Shown here: positions 21,701-36,290 of the stretch, piece by piece
How positions within the stretch are numbered: position 1 is the stretch's first letter
Layout: each line of letters begins with the position of its first letter
Source: Ifrita kowaldi
Lineage: Eukaryota > Chordata > Aves > Passeriformes > Cinclosomatidae
Direction: 5' to 3'
DNA: 64,000 bases
Assembly (NCBI GenBank): GCA_013398055.1
Contig: VZRS01007547.1
Location: forward strand, 63,527-127,526
The notes under the pieces: generated by a model
The model's database searches: none
What the model was told of the DNA's origin: nothing
The model's input: only the letters and a program-made list of their open reading frames with translations
Position numbers and translations under genes: made by a program

Positions 21701-24700
21701 CAATAGAAGGATGGATTTTATGTCTATTCCGTTACGTTTTGTGCACAAAGGGAATACAAATATATTGTTAGTCTTGCTCTTTATTAGTTGCCTCACTAGC
21801 TATTGACTCAAGTCCAAGTGGGATATTTTCAAAAGCATTAATAACCTCTTTGTGTTCTAGGTCAGTCTTCCTCAGTCTTTTAAGGATGATAATTCCTTAT
21901 TTCCAGTCAATATTACAACCACCCCTGCACTTATTGTAGAGTAAGAGTAAAAAATGTTTATACATGGTAATACAATGAGCTGTTTTAATCCAGTGCGTGT
22001 TGAAAGAATGGTTCTATCTATGACTGAAAATCAACCTTGAATGGCATGTCTGGGGCCTCCATACCCTGAGTGTCTCCATGTGGGATGTGACCTATCAATG
22101 CCCTAGGAGGTACCCATCTTCTCTATCCATACAAGAGACCAAGACAGATTGCATGCATCCAGCTTTTGCCCCAGTTGAGAAAAAAAAAAAAAAGGAGATT
22201 TGCACCCAGGCTGGAGAACCAGAAAGTGCTACACAGTCAGCATTTTGGTTTTAGTCAGAAAACACTGGGGACTGAAATAGCAAGGAAGAGTCAGTTGTGG
22301 TGGTTGGGAGGAGAGGATCTCACATATCTCAGGTACCTTGATGGTTTTGACATCCTGAGAGTTATTCTGGGACTACTGTTCTTTGACATAGGTTCTACTT
22401 ATACTTTAAACTCTTTGCAGACCCACTGATTTTGCAGTCACAAGCTATCATAGCATGATGACACAGCACTGCTGCAGGCAGATGTGGCTGCAGGCTGAGG
22501 AGGTGTCTGGTGTCCAGTTCTGTATTTCTGTTCTTACTCACACAGCCCAGCAGTCATTTTAGAAACAACGCATCCATGCAGGCCTTGTCACAACTGCAGT
22601 GCCTCATTTCTTCACCCCTCAGGCTTCAACTGGTCTTTCGATTTTGTGGAACCTTCAAAATTTTCATCTTCCAGTCCAATACTTCTGGCACCAATTCACT
22701 GCATTCACCTTGGCAAACTAATAATCTGTCTCTGCACTTGAATCCTTCTCTCCTTGAAGGCATTATAGGGCAGTTTAGCCATTTGCCAGTCTTTTAAAAG
22801 CACAGTATCACGAATTCCACACAAAAGCATATTGGAGAAGTAATGGCTTGCCATATCTGAAATGATGGGCAACCAGTACTTGAAGTTGTATTAAAACTTA
22901 GATAAAATAGCTGAAGAGATTACAGGCACTGTGTTGTCTGTCCAAGACAGGTGCAAGCTTTACTTGTTTTGTTCATGTTTCTGTACTTTCTCTGGCTCCC
23001 ACAGAGCTAGGAAGCATCTGACAAAACCTACCAGGCTGGGGAAACTGCTGGGCCTGAGATGGTTTGTGTGACCTAATAGTACTGGGCCCATCTTAAAAGT
23101 GTCCTGACAGGGCAAGTAAAAAGTACTGTGGAGTATGAGAAAATTAGTGGAGCAACATGGAATCAGTTCAGATCCTAAGTGTCCAGAGCAAATAAATGTG
23201 GTAGGAGCCAGCTTGATCCCAGGGGGATCAGCTGAGTGTTACTGTGACGTTTGTGAGTGTTTCCAGGTCTGAAGCTGCCTTGCAGGTTTGCATGAGCTCA
23301 TTCTTCATGGGGCCACCTAGACTTTTTTATTCCATCTCCAAGCCATACGGAGAGTAGTCAAAACCTTCCCAAAGCCACAGGCCAAGGTTGGGAAGGGACA
23401 CTTTTCCACTCCTGCTGGACCTCAACTATCACCTGCATCTGGGGCATGGAAGATCCACAGCCAAATTCTATCATCATGGATAAAAGTACTTCAAAACAAT
23501 TTAAAAAAACATAATTTATTAAGTTCTCTCTTATCTTTTATATCCTGATCAGTCCAAAGTACTTCAGGTATGGCTGCACGGTCTGTTTGTCTCAGTCTTG
23601 TGTTTTCCAGTTTTAGGTGGTGTGTGTGTGACAGAGAACACAATTTAATGTTTCTTTAGACTTTCCCCTGTGTAAACATAGGTGCTTCCTCTGCAGGAAG
23701 GTGACTTGCTCTGACCTTTGAAAAGGCTCCTTATCATTCATCTTTGGCTGCTTGGGATTTGCCTTTATTTACCCCCTTTATTTTCAGGGTTTAGAAACTG
23801 CAGTAAGTGTTCCTTGTTGTGGCCACTCAGGCAGCAACCTCAGACTCTGCAAGACTCTGAAGACAGGTTTGTAGGACTGTGCTCATGGTGTGTTTAAGTG
23901 GTCTTGGATTGTCTCACACAGGTTTCACCCGTTTCAGGAACATTTCACCCAGGAATCCAAGTACTTGAAACATGGTCTTTAAATTGGATATACAGCTCAT
24001 GGGGTGTGGCTTTGAAGGTAATTCCAGTTTTTATCAAGTCAGATGTTTAGTTTAGCACTGTGTTGCTCTCTGTAAGTGAAACTTAATATAGTACTGTGTA
24101 AAACAAATTCAGATATGGTGGAAAAGTACATCACTGTTCCCAAGATAAGGAGAAATACAGTTTCAAGTGCAATATTTGTACTCAGACCTATTTTCTGCCT
24201 TTGAAACAGCAGTGGGTCAAAAGACAGATAAAATTTCTTGAAGTGGATAACTCACAGATCCTTTATGGTTGTTATTTTCTGTGTGGAAACACCATCTGAA
24301 GTTCATGACAAAATGTTACATTATTTCAGTAGGTTTGCATGAAAATTTTGCTGCTTTAGACTGAATAAAAATACTGAAATTATTCCTTATTGAATTTCTT
24401 GATCACTGTACTTAATGAAGTAAGCTAGTACTTAATGAAGAATGGTGTACCGAAAAATAAAATAGAATTGTATGTTATAGAAAACTGCTTGTCTGAATCC
24501 AGTTTGCAACTACACAGTATATTATTCCATCAGTGTTTAAGTAGTTGCCAAGACACATTTTAGATAACATCATCCAAGCTGGAGTTTGCATTATGTCTCT
24601 AGAGTATTTTAGAAAAGGAAAATAAAAGTAGATGTATGGCGCTGGTTTTGGGTTTTTTCCTATTTTGTAGGCTTCTTCACATTAGATGATTGTATTAATT

Positions 24701-27700
24701 GGGCTAGTAGGAGCTTTACCATGACATATTTTCTGTGTCCAAATGGCCTTCAGAATATATGAAGTCATAATGCAACAAAATAAAAACTGTACCACAAAAT
24801 GTAAATGCAGTATGTACAGGTGAAACAGTAATATACATGAATAGAGGGGACGTGAAAATTGCCACAAAATATGATAAACCCACTTTCAAGGAAAGACCTA
24901 CAAGTGGTTATTTTCTTAGTGAGTTATGGAGGTTTCTGCATGAGGGAGGAAATCATGTCTAATGGCTGCTCATTACACATCCTGTTTATCCATAGACCAT
25001 CTTTAGAAAACTATATATTTCCACTAGAGAAAAAAAAAAAAAAAGACTACCAGAAAATTCCCAGAACTTCAATTGCTTTGATTGTATGAGTTCTTTTCAC
25101 TAACATGAAGGTTTGTCAATGCAAAAGTAAGAAAACCAATCAACAACAAAAAATCCTTAAACTCCAACTTCTTTTCATGTTTAAGAGATAAATAGAGTGA
25201 AAGTATGCTGATTTTAAGCACAAAAGCAACATGTCTGCATAATGTCTGCAAGCTTTTCCAGCATCATGTGCTCACAACTTCAAAGACAGGCATTTATGGC
25301 AGTAAGACCAGGGTATGAATCTACAGTATCATTACATGGGCAAAACTGAAATAAACATCTACTTTATGTCTACTAAGAGCCATTTTCCAATCAGTAAAAG
25401 CCAATGAATGGTTAGATCTACTATTACTATGGAACTGAAGAACAAGATAAAGGTAAAGAAGTTCCTCAGAAGAGTGGGAGGCCATTGAAACTTCTCCCAG
25501 CTGTCCTCGAACTCTGCTTAGTAAAGGCTGCTAAATATCAGTAACACAAATGTTCAGCTCACAAACAAGGAGATGCTGTGAGACCCTCCATTAACCCACC
25601 CTCATCTGATTAACACCTAGCATCTGAAATTATTCTCCCCTGATAAGTGTAGCGGAAATATTTTAAACAAAACCCAGGAAATCTTGATTTTTTTTTTCTA
25701 TACGTTTCTATTCCATGGCATTTTTGTGCCCTGAAAACTTTTAAATGAAACAACTGTTACTCATATTCATACTGCTTTAATGGAATAGAAATGGAATATC
25801 AAGAGATGAAGTAGAATTTTTGGACACTTTAGGGTAAGAAAATATTCAATAAACAGTGAGATTTTTTTTGGAAACACAGTTTTAAATACTGCTGATGTTC
25901 CATATTTCATTGTTCTAAGCATTCTAAAAAATGTCAGGGTACCTTTTTAATACATGTTGGGGCAATTTTTCCACAACTACGTTTTCCCTTTTACTAATAG
26001 TATCAGTAAAATTAGTATTTTCAAACAATTTCCACTGCATTAATATGTCGTTTTCCCTCAGTGTGTGTTCTGAAAAAAAAAATTTGGTAGTTTGATAATG
26101 TTTTTTGAGCTTGAAACACAGAGAAAACTTTCATAATAAATCTCACATCATACCCTCAGCAGACAGGATACAGTTTGGGCTGGCTTGCTGCGCTCCTAAT
26201 GGAGGGAAGTGCTGTCTCTGTGCAGTCCCTCTTCTCACATATCTGTCTTAAAAATAACATCAATAAAGATGTGATATGCCAGTAACACTCATTAGGGTAG
26301 ACCTGAAGCAATTCAGACTGTGGATTAAATTTCTAGATATTGAAAATTAATCTAAAATTCTGACACTAAGTAACACTCGCATTAGCATCATAATATTTGT
26401 ATCTGAAATATCCCAGCTAGAAGTGATGTGATTCACTGGCTGATACCCATCCTGATGGACAACACATGCGACTTTCTGGTCAGTGAAACAGGTAACTCAG
26501 TTTCAGGAAATGTGTCTGATTTGCCTACATTTCACATTTTTCAGGCATGGAAAGCCAAAATCTTGATGAAGAAATTAATTCCTAAGTTAAAAAAAAAAAG
26601 AAAAAAGAAATTAAAAAAAAAAAAGAACATGCATGCTTTCTTCATGCCACTTTATATGAGCAGTCTGGCACATTTTTTTATATTTTAGTGACATGCTACA
26701 ATACAGCCTGTACTACAGGGAAAGTAACAGCCTTTTTCATATATAATCGATACTGTACCAACCCAGTTCAAAGACAAGTCAGACTAACAATACTTTGAGA
26801 TGGCTGGCACATTATGCATTCTGGAAATTCTAATTTTATGTAAATTTGGAAAATGTATGCATGTGCCAGAGTTTCTCTTTGTTCATGCACTGTTTTAGCA
26901 TGTGTAAGTAGGAGAGGCTGCCATACAACACGGGTTGCAAAACAGCAGATGGGGGTGATTTAGTCTCTGAGGATCTCTAATTTCCCCTGAAAAAGTACTC
27001 AGGTTTGTTATTTTATTACTATGGGGAAATATATATTTTAAAATATATTAACAATTAGTGCTTGTCTGGTTGGAAAATATCTCAGAATACCTTTAAGAAA
27101 TAGTTCTCTCTGTGGACACTAATTCCTCTGTAGGAGTCCACTGTGAAAATGGATTAAGCTAAACTGGAATAAACCCCCGAAGTCTTAGTGTTGCAGAGCA
27201 TCTACAGAGAGACTTAGAGCATAGCAGTTATTGTGCTTGAAATTCATGCCCTGACATATTTTTTTGTAACTTCCCCATACAGACAGACCCACATTTTATT
27301 GCCTCCAGATGCAGTTACGAAATGATACTATTTCTTTCTGCATTTGCTGATAAAATTCTACACTGAAGACTGATTAGGGGTGACTAAACTTTGCAGTCAG
27401 AGGTTGAATACTGCATCCCTGAAATACTCATTTTATGCAGATTTAAAAAATAAATACATTTACAATGGTTTCCTCTTTGTTCTGCCACTGTTCTGGCATG
27501 TCAGATTAGTGGTAGATGCCACACAGCAGGAGCTAGGAAATTCTGTCTGAAAAAGAGATGAGGTTTAGAGTAATTTTAGTTGCTGTCAAGACCAGAGTTC
27601 CCAAGTAAAGGGACACGTTTAATACTGTTGTAATCAGGATATTTTAAACATTTAAAGAGTTCATGTTTGTGTTGTCAGATTATTTGGTTGAGTTTCATAC

Positions 27701-30700
27701 CCAAGCAACTGTGTGCGTGTGGTGAGGGTGTAGGAAGAAAAGAAGGTTGTATTTGCTGTGCTCTTTTGCATTACTTCAATCTCAAAAAAATTGTGACTAA
27801 CACAATTTTTGATGTGTGATATTCCTAAAATGCTCATTTTGGTTATTACCTTTCACATACAAAATGCAAAGGTGGCTGTAGGTCTTGTTGGCAGTAGGAT
27901 GAACCACCACTTGCCTGAGTTTGTGCAAAAGTTCCCACTGATTTCAGCTGTACAGAATCAGAATATTTATGACAAATTTATGGTGTTTGGGAAAAGTGTG
28001 CCTAGATTACAGTGTCTACAAACTTTGATTTTTCTAGAAAGCCAAGATATATTTGCCTGTAGAAATACTATATTCAATTGAAAATCCATGATCTGCCTCT
28101 ATTCAACTTGGATCTTCTGAACATATTATTAAGTAAGAAGAATATGTTGAATTTCTTTGGAAAATACTTGTTGTAGTGAAAAGAAATACTGAAATATTGT
28201 CCGCAAAGCAGTCGCAAAATTTTCTGTGGTGATGAACCTTTAGTGATTAACAGGCTGGCTTGGTTTCCAGAGTTGCTCCACTAAGCATTTATTGGACTTT
28301 CGAGTTTGAATCTATGTGTTTGCTTGAATGCTTTTTAGCTCCTTTTGCTTAGGTCAGCCATATAGGATTGTTTTTTACCTTGGCCTCTGGCTATATCTAG
28401 GCCTAGAATGTCTACAAGGTGCATCTTCAAAATGAAATGAAACCCAAATAGCCAAGTGGCTGAGGCCCCAGGAACAGGCCTGCTAAATTTCCCTGGTGAG
28501 AAAAGCATTTTTTTCCTCAAAATAATCCTTTCACGGAGGCTTAAAAATAAATTTCAAGGAAATTTATGTTACTTTGCAGACCTCTAGGAACACACATATG
28601 GAGTCAGCTACCACATCTCAGACAAGCCACCACATTTCGAGAGAGAGTATTATACTTAGCAGCTATGGAAGCATGTGGGACCATTTTCATCTTTCTTTTT
28701 ATGTGCAGATGTGTATAGCAGGATCCTGATCTTGGATCTTATGTTCTGATGGATGCAAGGACCCAACTACCCTTATTGTGTCCAGCTACGAAGAAATAAG
28801 TAGCATACTTCGGATTAGAGAGAAAGAGAGAGACCTATTCAGTGGGCTGGGGTATGGAAGTGTTTTCCTTTTTAGTTTTCATTGGTGAGGATTCTATTTT
28901 ATCCTATCTGTTGCTTTGAAATCTGAAGCTTGCTGTTGTTGGCATTTGAACCTAATGTCAAAATGCTTTTGCTGCCTTACTTGTGAAGTAGACAACCTGT
29001 GTTGAATGTCCTTGAAATAGTAATTTTCGTAGGCTCTAACCCTTTTCATGCATAGCAGTCTGTGTTCAGAGGCATAGATAAACCAAATATTTTAACATTC
29101 CCTAGCATACACTCTCACCTTTGAAGAGAGAGTCGCAAGTATCAGCTTTAAATTATCAGCAGGAGAAAAAAAGAGTAATCTGACTGCCCTTTCACGGTCC
29201 AACAGTCCTGGACCCTAAAACAAAGAGGTGCAGAATCTTTACTTGTCCAGAAGCAGCACCAACAACTCTTACATCTGACTTAAAAGGAAATGCAAAATCG
29301 ATCTCATAACTGCTTCACTAAATACATCTTCTGTGACACTTACAATGTTAGTTTTACATAGTCAGTGAATTATATTTTCATATTTTCACAATTGATATGG
29401 GCTTGGATGGAGTTTTGGTCCAAACCTAGTAAGTTTACCAGTGTGTAACTTTGCTGTGTAGCTCTGCATAGCTAAATATTTTCAACAAGTTCAGTGAAGT
29501 TGTGGTTCACATAAATTCAGAAACAAGCATGATCCAAAGAAATCCTGTAGAACATCTGACTCTCCAGAATAGGCAGATTATATTAAAGTCTACAATATAT
29601 CCTAGAACACAGATACCATCTAAGAAGCTGGTATAGTGGCATGACTGAAGCAATGTAAGTATATATAAATAGTCTTCCTATTTTTATAAATATTAGTTCT
29701 TCTCAAATTAGTAAGAAATGTTTCCATAGCGGAACAGTGGATAAAAAAATAAATATAATTTTATCTCACCACTTACACATATTTGCATTTTGTATTAGTC
29801 ATACATTCATTTTCCTTTGCTTTTTTTTTTTCCCCCTGCCTGATGTATTACAGTTACATCCTAACACCGACTTCTTTCAGGCTATTTCCACAGCTCACCT
29901 CTTTTTTTGATCCACTTATGAAGGGTGTATCCTTCACTAACAAAACTTGTTTAGTCTGTGATATTTCATCTCTGGTAGCAATGTCCAGCCTCAAGGATTC
30001 AGATGATCACTGCATGCCCTATTGATGTAGTAAGAGATGTATGCATTTAAAATTGTAGTGTATATTAGGGTTCAGCTGAGGTTTTGGGCTGTTTGCACAT
30101 GTGAAAACTCGGATCCTAAGGAGATGGACCGTGCGAGAGATTTTGCACCCAGAACCAAAAGATGCTGTATTTAAGCTCTGCTTGTCTTCTCAGATGAAAA
30201 TTGCGAAGAGTGGGTGACAGGGGTGTGTGGGTGTAATTGTATAATTAGGCACATGCTGCTGTATTTTAGCACATACTGTCCCCTGCTGGGAGTAATCATA
30301 TTACTGGTAAAAGTGAAGTTGTGTGTTCATCCATCCACTCAGAAAGGTAGGCTGGCAAGGCCTCCTTTGTCTTTCCCTTTCAGACAAATGCATGGTTTTC
30401 CTGGCCCTTCCCTTGATCACCACCATGCCAAGAATGTAAGCATTTCCATTTGCTGAGGATTTCATTCCATCAGGTGGTATTGCTGTACGCAGGATGCAGC
30501 CGAAGGCACTGCAGAGGCTCCCGCAGGAGGGGAATGGATAGCTTCACCTTTCCATGGGATGGGCTGCCGTGTGCCCACCAGCATGTCTGATATTCATATT
30601 GGTTGCCCCAGGGAAAAGCCTCTCATACAGTGTTGGTGACTGCCTGCTGGTGCCCCACACAAACCTCACAGAGCTTCGCAACCATTTTACTTTTTGAGAA

Positions 30701-33700
30701 GATGTCAAATGGAAAGGAGCCTTCTCTGCAACTCCCTGTTCTACTGCAAAAATGAGAGATGAACACTTACATTCCCCTTCTCTCCCCAGAGATCAAGACT
30801 TTCCTTCCCCACTACCATGGGGTCAGTGGAAATCAAAGGTCTGGGGCAGAAGGGCAGCCTGGCTGCCATGGCCTGGGGTCTGACAAACGTAACAGGTCTT
30901 CTGGCCTGACCATAACTCACCCCCATCCCTGCTCTTGCCCGTCTCCAGGTCGCTGGAACTCCCTAGCCAATGGCATGCAAGGTTATTTCAGTGCCCATGC
31001 CCCCAGCAACTGCACACCAATGCAGTCCTCTGGTGAACGGCAAGATAGTTAATACAGAGAGAGGTTTTGTTTGCTAAAAGATGTAATGGGTTTTTTGGTT
31101 GTGTCTGCTTATTCAGTTTAAAATGGTTCTTTTGATTAAGCTATGCTAGACTTCATGAATTAGTTTATAGTCCTCAATTTCCTCTAAAATCCTCTAAACT
31201 TGTTAGCTCTGTGCACATGAGGCATATTCTTGTCATTCATTTCTGCCTGGCAGCATATGAAGTTTCAGGGACTGCAGCTCCATAGATCCTTCATCAACAG
31301 ATTTTCTATTTTGCAGACTGAATTTCTGAAAATCAAGGTGGCGTTTTCTATCAAACTTAGCAATGCTTAGCGATACGATAACCGTCTGGTGAAGGTCTTA
31401 AATTATGTACATCTTGACAATTATGCAGTCTGTATGTGACTTTCAGAAACCAAGAACAATTTTTGTTAGCTGTGTTTTATGTTGGTGTCCCTCTGTTTGT
31501 CAATTACCATTTTCTTTTATCTTCCTCAGCAGCTGTTTGTCTTCCCTTTTAGAGGGTAGACTGTATCACAGATTCAATGTGTTACCAAATACTTGTTTTT
31601 CTTAGAACCTCAGAACGGAGTGATTTGGATAAGAAAATTTTTCACTATGAGCCACTGTTCATATTCTTTTTCAACACACTGTATAGATAATATTAATAAA
31701 GCTATAAAATACTATGTGATTAGGAGTCCCTAGCATTATTTTTCCCTTGTTTAAAAATATAGTAACAAATCAGAAATCCAAATTTTCCATTGCACATGGA
31801 TATTGGCCTACAATGTCAGCCATGGGACATGCTGGCACATCATATGAACCTTACATAAGTTCATTATTAGAGGATGCACATGCTTATTTTACTGTAAATT
31901 GGTAACTTTAATAATATAGACCAAAAAAATGAGAATTGTAGGAGAGAAAATAGTCTAATTCAGAATAAACTTCTGGGACATTTTTATTCAAGTCAGTTTC
32001 TTTCTTTTTTCTTAATACCTCATCTCAAAGATCTCTTTATCCTTCCCTTTAAAGACAGTTAGTGTCAAGTTAAAACAAACAAGAGAATAAAAAATAAAAG
32101 GAAAATGAAAATAGGGGGAAAATGCAAGTTGCATGCCATGTATGTGCATGTGGAAAATGGGTGCTTTATGAGACTCTGTCCATACAGCAAGTCAGTGTGT
32201 TAGGCAAAGTCTCCATTCAAAACCCATTGATGTTCTTTAACTAAAACTTCTTTAGCAATTTTTTCCTTTATCTAAAATATTAAGGAATTCTACGAGGGAT
32301 TTCAACACCCAGCATGTCCATAGGAGAGATTCAAGCCATAGATAACTGTTTAGCAGAACTGATAGCTTCTCTCCTGTGTCCTTCCTTAAATTACAGGTTC
32401 TTACCCACTTTGCCTTCATTTCTCAACGTAAAAAAAGGTGCAATATAGAAGTGTTATTTTTCAAACTAAAAATCTAAGCATTACAATCATAGAAAGAAGT
32501 GGTTTTTGTGGAAGATGGATCATATTCATGTGGAAGATAAGACTGGATTGAGCTCCTGTCCCTACTCCAAGCTGCTGGAATGGGGTGGGACCCAGGCTGG
32601 AAGTTGTAAAGCCATGCAGAGATGGCACACTCTCCATGTTAATGGGCTAAAAGAGAGGTGATATTGGTCTGCACACTTTTTCTGGTTCTGTTTTGTGTTC
32701 TTCTGGAGCTGAATCATTCCAGAAGAGAAGGTGATGTTCCACTGCAAAACGCCCTAGGCCCTAATCATCCTTAATGCTTAAGGATTCCTCCTGGAAAGTA
32801 GGACATGTGAGTTCAACTTTCCTCATCAGCTGGAGATGTGCTGTATGTTTGGTGCCTGAGGAAAGTAAAGGATACCAAGGATACTTCTGAAACATAAACC
32901 CAAGCCCGTAACACCACACTATCTGCCTTGCTTGAAAATGAGGTTTTTTAAACAGAATTAAGTAGTTTCAGGTCTAAATGTTATGATGACATTTATACAC
33001 AATTATCCTACATGTCTGCAATCTGCACAAAGGGTACCTCATCCAAGGCTTTCATTCTCCTCAGGCTGTCTTCTAATGTATGCTACAGATCTACTCCAGG
33101 GTCAAAATAAAGTATTAACAGAGTTAGAGATTTGAGGATGGAAGTTTGGCTTTAGAGTATGAAATTTGAATTCACCACAATGGACACCTCAATTATTTTA
33201 TGGCAATAACAAGCTGATATGCTCTAATTTGTTACAGTCAGGCATAAAGTTCTTAGGGAAACCTAGGTATTTTATGTTACTAAAAGAATTATATTATTTT
33301 CTTCATAAAGAGAACATATTCTGATTTATTAACTTTAAGATACATGGAGTAAAAGAAATATGCTTCACTGGACTTGTAAATCACTGGGAAGAAAAGCAGG
33401 CTGTGGAGAGCAGAAAAAACAGGCATCACTGTTTTGTGAAATAAAAATGTTCAGGGTATTTCAAAGGTTCAGTTAGAAGCTCAGTACTTAGCTGTCACTT
33501 GTAGCTTTCAAGTCCTTCCCTAGAGATTTGCAGTTGCCTCCAGGAGAGGCAAGGGACCAGGTCACTTTCCCCCTCTAACAAGTGTGATGGAAGCATGTGC
33601 CTGGAGTTTAGGCAGAGGACAGGAGTGACAGCATGACATGAGTCACTTCTCATCCCAGCTGCCTAATCTCTTGGTTTTTAATACAAACATTTTTAGAGTG

Positions 33701-34156
33701 AAAATGTTTGAGTGAGAAAGCCATCATGAGCTGTGGCCAGGCTTTGGCTGGTCACTAACAACAGGAGCATTGACACACTTCTGTCCTGCTTGGATTAAAT
33801 TGTTGCAGTCTAAACTTAAAGACAGAATGTTCTTTTTCACATCTGTTCTGAACCTACAGCTTTTTGAAGGAAAAATTGCCCACATAAAATAATAGAAAAA
33901 AAATTTATTTTTGCAGGAGTTCCCTTTTGGTCTAAACTAGACTGGAAAACATGAAAAATGAGCTGTTAGTTGTAGGAGAGGTATCACGCCAGTGCCACTT
34001 TCTTGTTACTCTTACTGAAGAAAAGATTTTCATCAAGAAACGCATGCAATGTTTGGACTGTTACTGCATCACCTCTCAAATGCAATGTAACCTTACACAA
34101 TAACATCCATGTCTGTTTTTCTGAGAACTGTACTGGTTAGTAAAATGACACCTATG
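18749..34156. other. Intergenic gene desert, single-copy AT-rich DNA
   Basis: About 15 kb without a supportable gene. All frames are below about 115 codons and lack domain motifs. A-rich runs occur near 22180, 25031, 26590-26625 and 32075-32115. A 13-bp direct repeat (GTACTTAATGAAG at 24408-24420 and 24428-24440) forms a 20-bp tandem pair. No tRNA, rRNA or confident transposon signature was recognised. Confidence 0.65.
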
Positions 34157-34182
34157 TAATTGAATATGCAAATATGTAATTA
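34157..34182. promoter_or_regulatory. Octamer flanked by two homeodomain sites (candidate regulatory element)
   Basis: TAATTG (34157-34162), a perfect POU octamer ATGCAAAT (34166-34173) and TAATTA (34177-34182) fall within 26 bp. Such clusters are frequent in conserved enhancers of developmental gene deserts, but AT-rich DNA also produces them by chance. Function is inference. Confidence 0.25.
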
Positions 34183-36049
34183 AACCAAATGCACTATGTA
34201 AACAATAGCAAACAGTCTTTACGAGAAAATTATTCTGATATCGAAACAGCAAATGCTCTACTTTTTGTCTCTCACATTTAATACAACATCATGCGGGGTG
34301 ACAACGTCAATGCATGCATTGCACTTCTTTCTTCCCATGCCATGTGTAAGGCAGAAGCTGATGAAGTCAGGAAACCATTGAGTTTTTTGGAAAACACTCT
34401 TAATTTTGCTCCTGGGATTATGTTTTTTAGTCTTTAGTAACAGAATTAAATCATGTTACTTGAATCAACTTTTTGTATTTAAGTGAAGGTCAATAAAGAT
34501 TCACAGATATATTGAATGGCTTTCAGAGAAACTGGAAGTTTTTTGCTGGTTTGGATAAACATATGTTTATTTAAATCATCCAAATCTACAAAACATTTTT
34601 GTTAAGCACATTAAGACAGAGACTATAAAAGTATGGTTTTCCATGGGGTAGTTTACCACATTTTCCCCTTTTCAGAGCTGAATAGAAAAGATGCACTGTG
34701 CTGTACAATCTGGTTGGTTAAAAGCAATGCCATTTTTTTGCCCCAATAGAGATTTTATCCTACACTTTTTTTTTGTGGGTGAGCAAGATTTTTTGAGCCA
34801 GTCTTTCAAGTCATCTCTTAAACACAATATATACAGAAGTAGTCACTAGATTTAAAATTAATGTTTACATCACAGAAAAATAATATATTTGTCTATATAG
34901 GAACATAAAACCTTGTAAGAACATAATCCTTCCAGATGCTACAGTTCTAATTATTTGTTTTAAGGAAAGTCAACTATCTTGACCAAGTGTGGAGTCTTAA
35001 TTAAGCTGAATAATCTGGCAGTGAATCCAGTGCACTTTGGCTCATATTGAGCTGTCTGATTTAGGTCCTGCAGGGTGCAGTGCTACCTTGCTTGGTGAGC
35101 TGAATAATTATTTATATCTCAGTGAACACTAATATCTCCGCTTATCTAGGTTTACACAGGCTGTCAAGTTAGCCGTTCCTGAAGAGATCATTCAGCTGGG
35201 CAATGTTGTCCCACACGGTGGGTCAGGGTCCAGCTGCCCTTTTCCCATTCTGTGGGGATGGCTTGAAAGTGCTGGAACAACGGTTTTACACCACATTGAT
35301 TTTATAATCCCTAATCCAATGTCTCCAGAGGGACTATAATTCTGTGTAACAGGCATAAAACAAAGAGATAAATGTTAAAGTTCCTAATGAAAATGGAGGC
35401 ATCAAGGATACGCTGAGGGTCTCTGTGTTTATTTTCAGGGTATTGATTCACACTAGTTAGGGCAATTATTTTTTGAAAATCATGTTCCTTAGAACAGTGC
35501 CATACAAAAAAATGCATGGTGCAAAGGTTTTACAAGTTGCTAAAGTGAACCCACACTGATTCCACATTAATCAAGTTTATGAGTTTATATAATTTAGGGA
35601 TGCTATACAGTACTCCTTTATATGAGTATTTATACTCATATTTACACTCATATATTTATAAAATCTGTGCTGAGGCACTAAGGCGTGAGGCTGAATTTAT
35701 GCCATTCAGCTTCACATACTCCTACGGATGTAGTCTAGAGAGTCTTATTTTGACTTGGAATGTGAAATTATCAAAGATCAAGAAAATTATTTGAAGTCTC
35801 AATTCATAAAATACTTATGGCTTTTGCCTACAACTCCACAGTTGTTTCAGGGTTCCAAAACAGTGCATGTTTCTATTTCATTCTGGAAGCATGAACAACT
35901 CCAATAAATTATCTGAATGAGAGTAAAATTGTGGGTTTAACAATAATAATGAGCTTTAATAGAACGGAAAGTGGACACTGAACTCCATAAAGACAATGTA
36001 ATTACAATAATTTTCCCAAATTTTGAAACACTCTTGAATTCCTGCTCCT
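34183..36049. other. Intergenic, nothing recognised
   Basis: AT-rich DNA with short chance frames only (up to 71 codons). No repeat family or exon was recognised. Confidence 0.6.
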
Positions 36050-36290
36050 CTTCTCCAGCATCCTTATAGCACTTCCAGCATGGTGTGGTCTTCAGGTTTA
36101 ATAAGCAACCACTTTTTCCCATCATCCAGGTTATTAACAAAAGTATTGAAAATCAGCAAAACAAGAGAGACCCCTGTGCAAGCCCATGCCATGCATCCCT
36201 CCATCCCTGACAGTGAACCACTAGTAAGTTCTCTGAGTAGAGTTTTTTACTGATCGCATGACAGTTTTATGAAAGCTGTGTTTTCCTATC
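36050..36290 (-). mobile_element. Old CR1-like LINE fragment (RT-domain region)
   Basis: The plus strand contains, in order, CATCATCCAGGTTATTAACA, AAGTATTGAAAATC, GAGACCCCTGTG and GAACCACTAGTAAG, then ...GAGTAGAGTTTTTTACTGAT. This follows the order of reverse-oriented CR1 ORF2 sequence, where a 'catccaggtcattaataaagatgtt' type string precedes 'cccctg' and 'ccactagt'. It is heavily mutated, with no open frame. Family assignment is from pattern recall. Confidence 0.55.

Noticed and set aside
24408..24440. 13-bp direct repeat with 20-bp period
   Set aside because: Too short and isolated to indicate more than local slippage.
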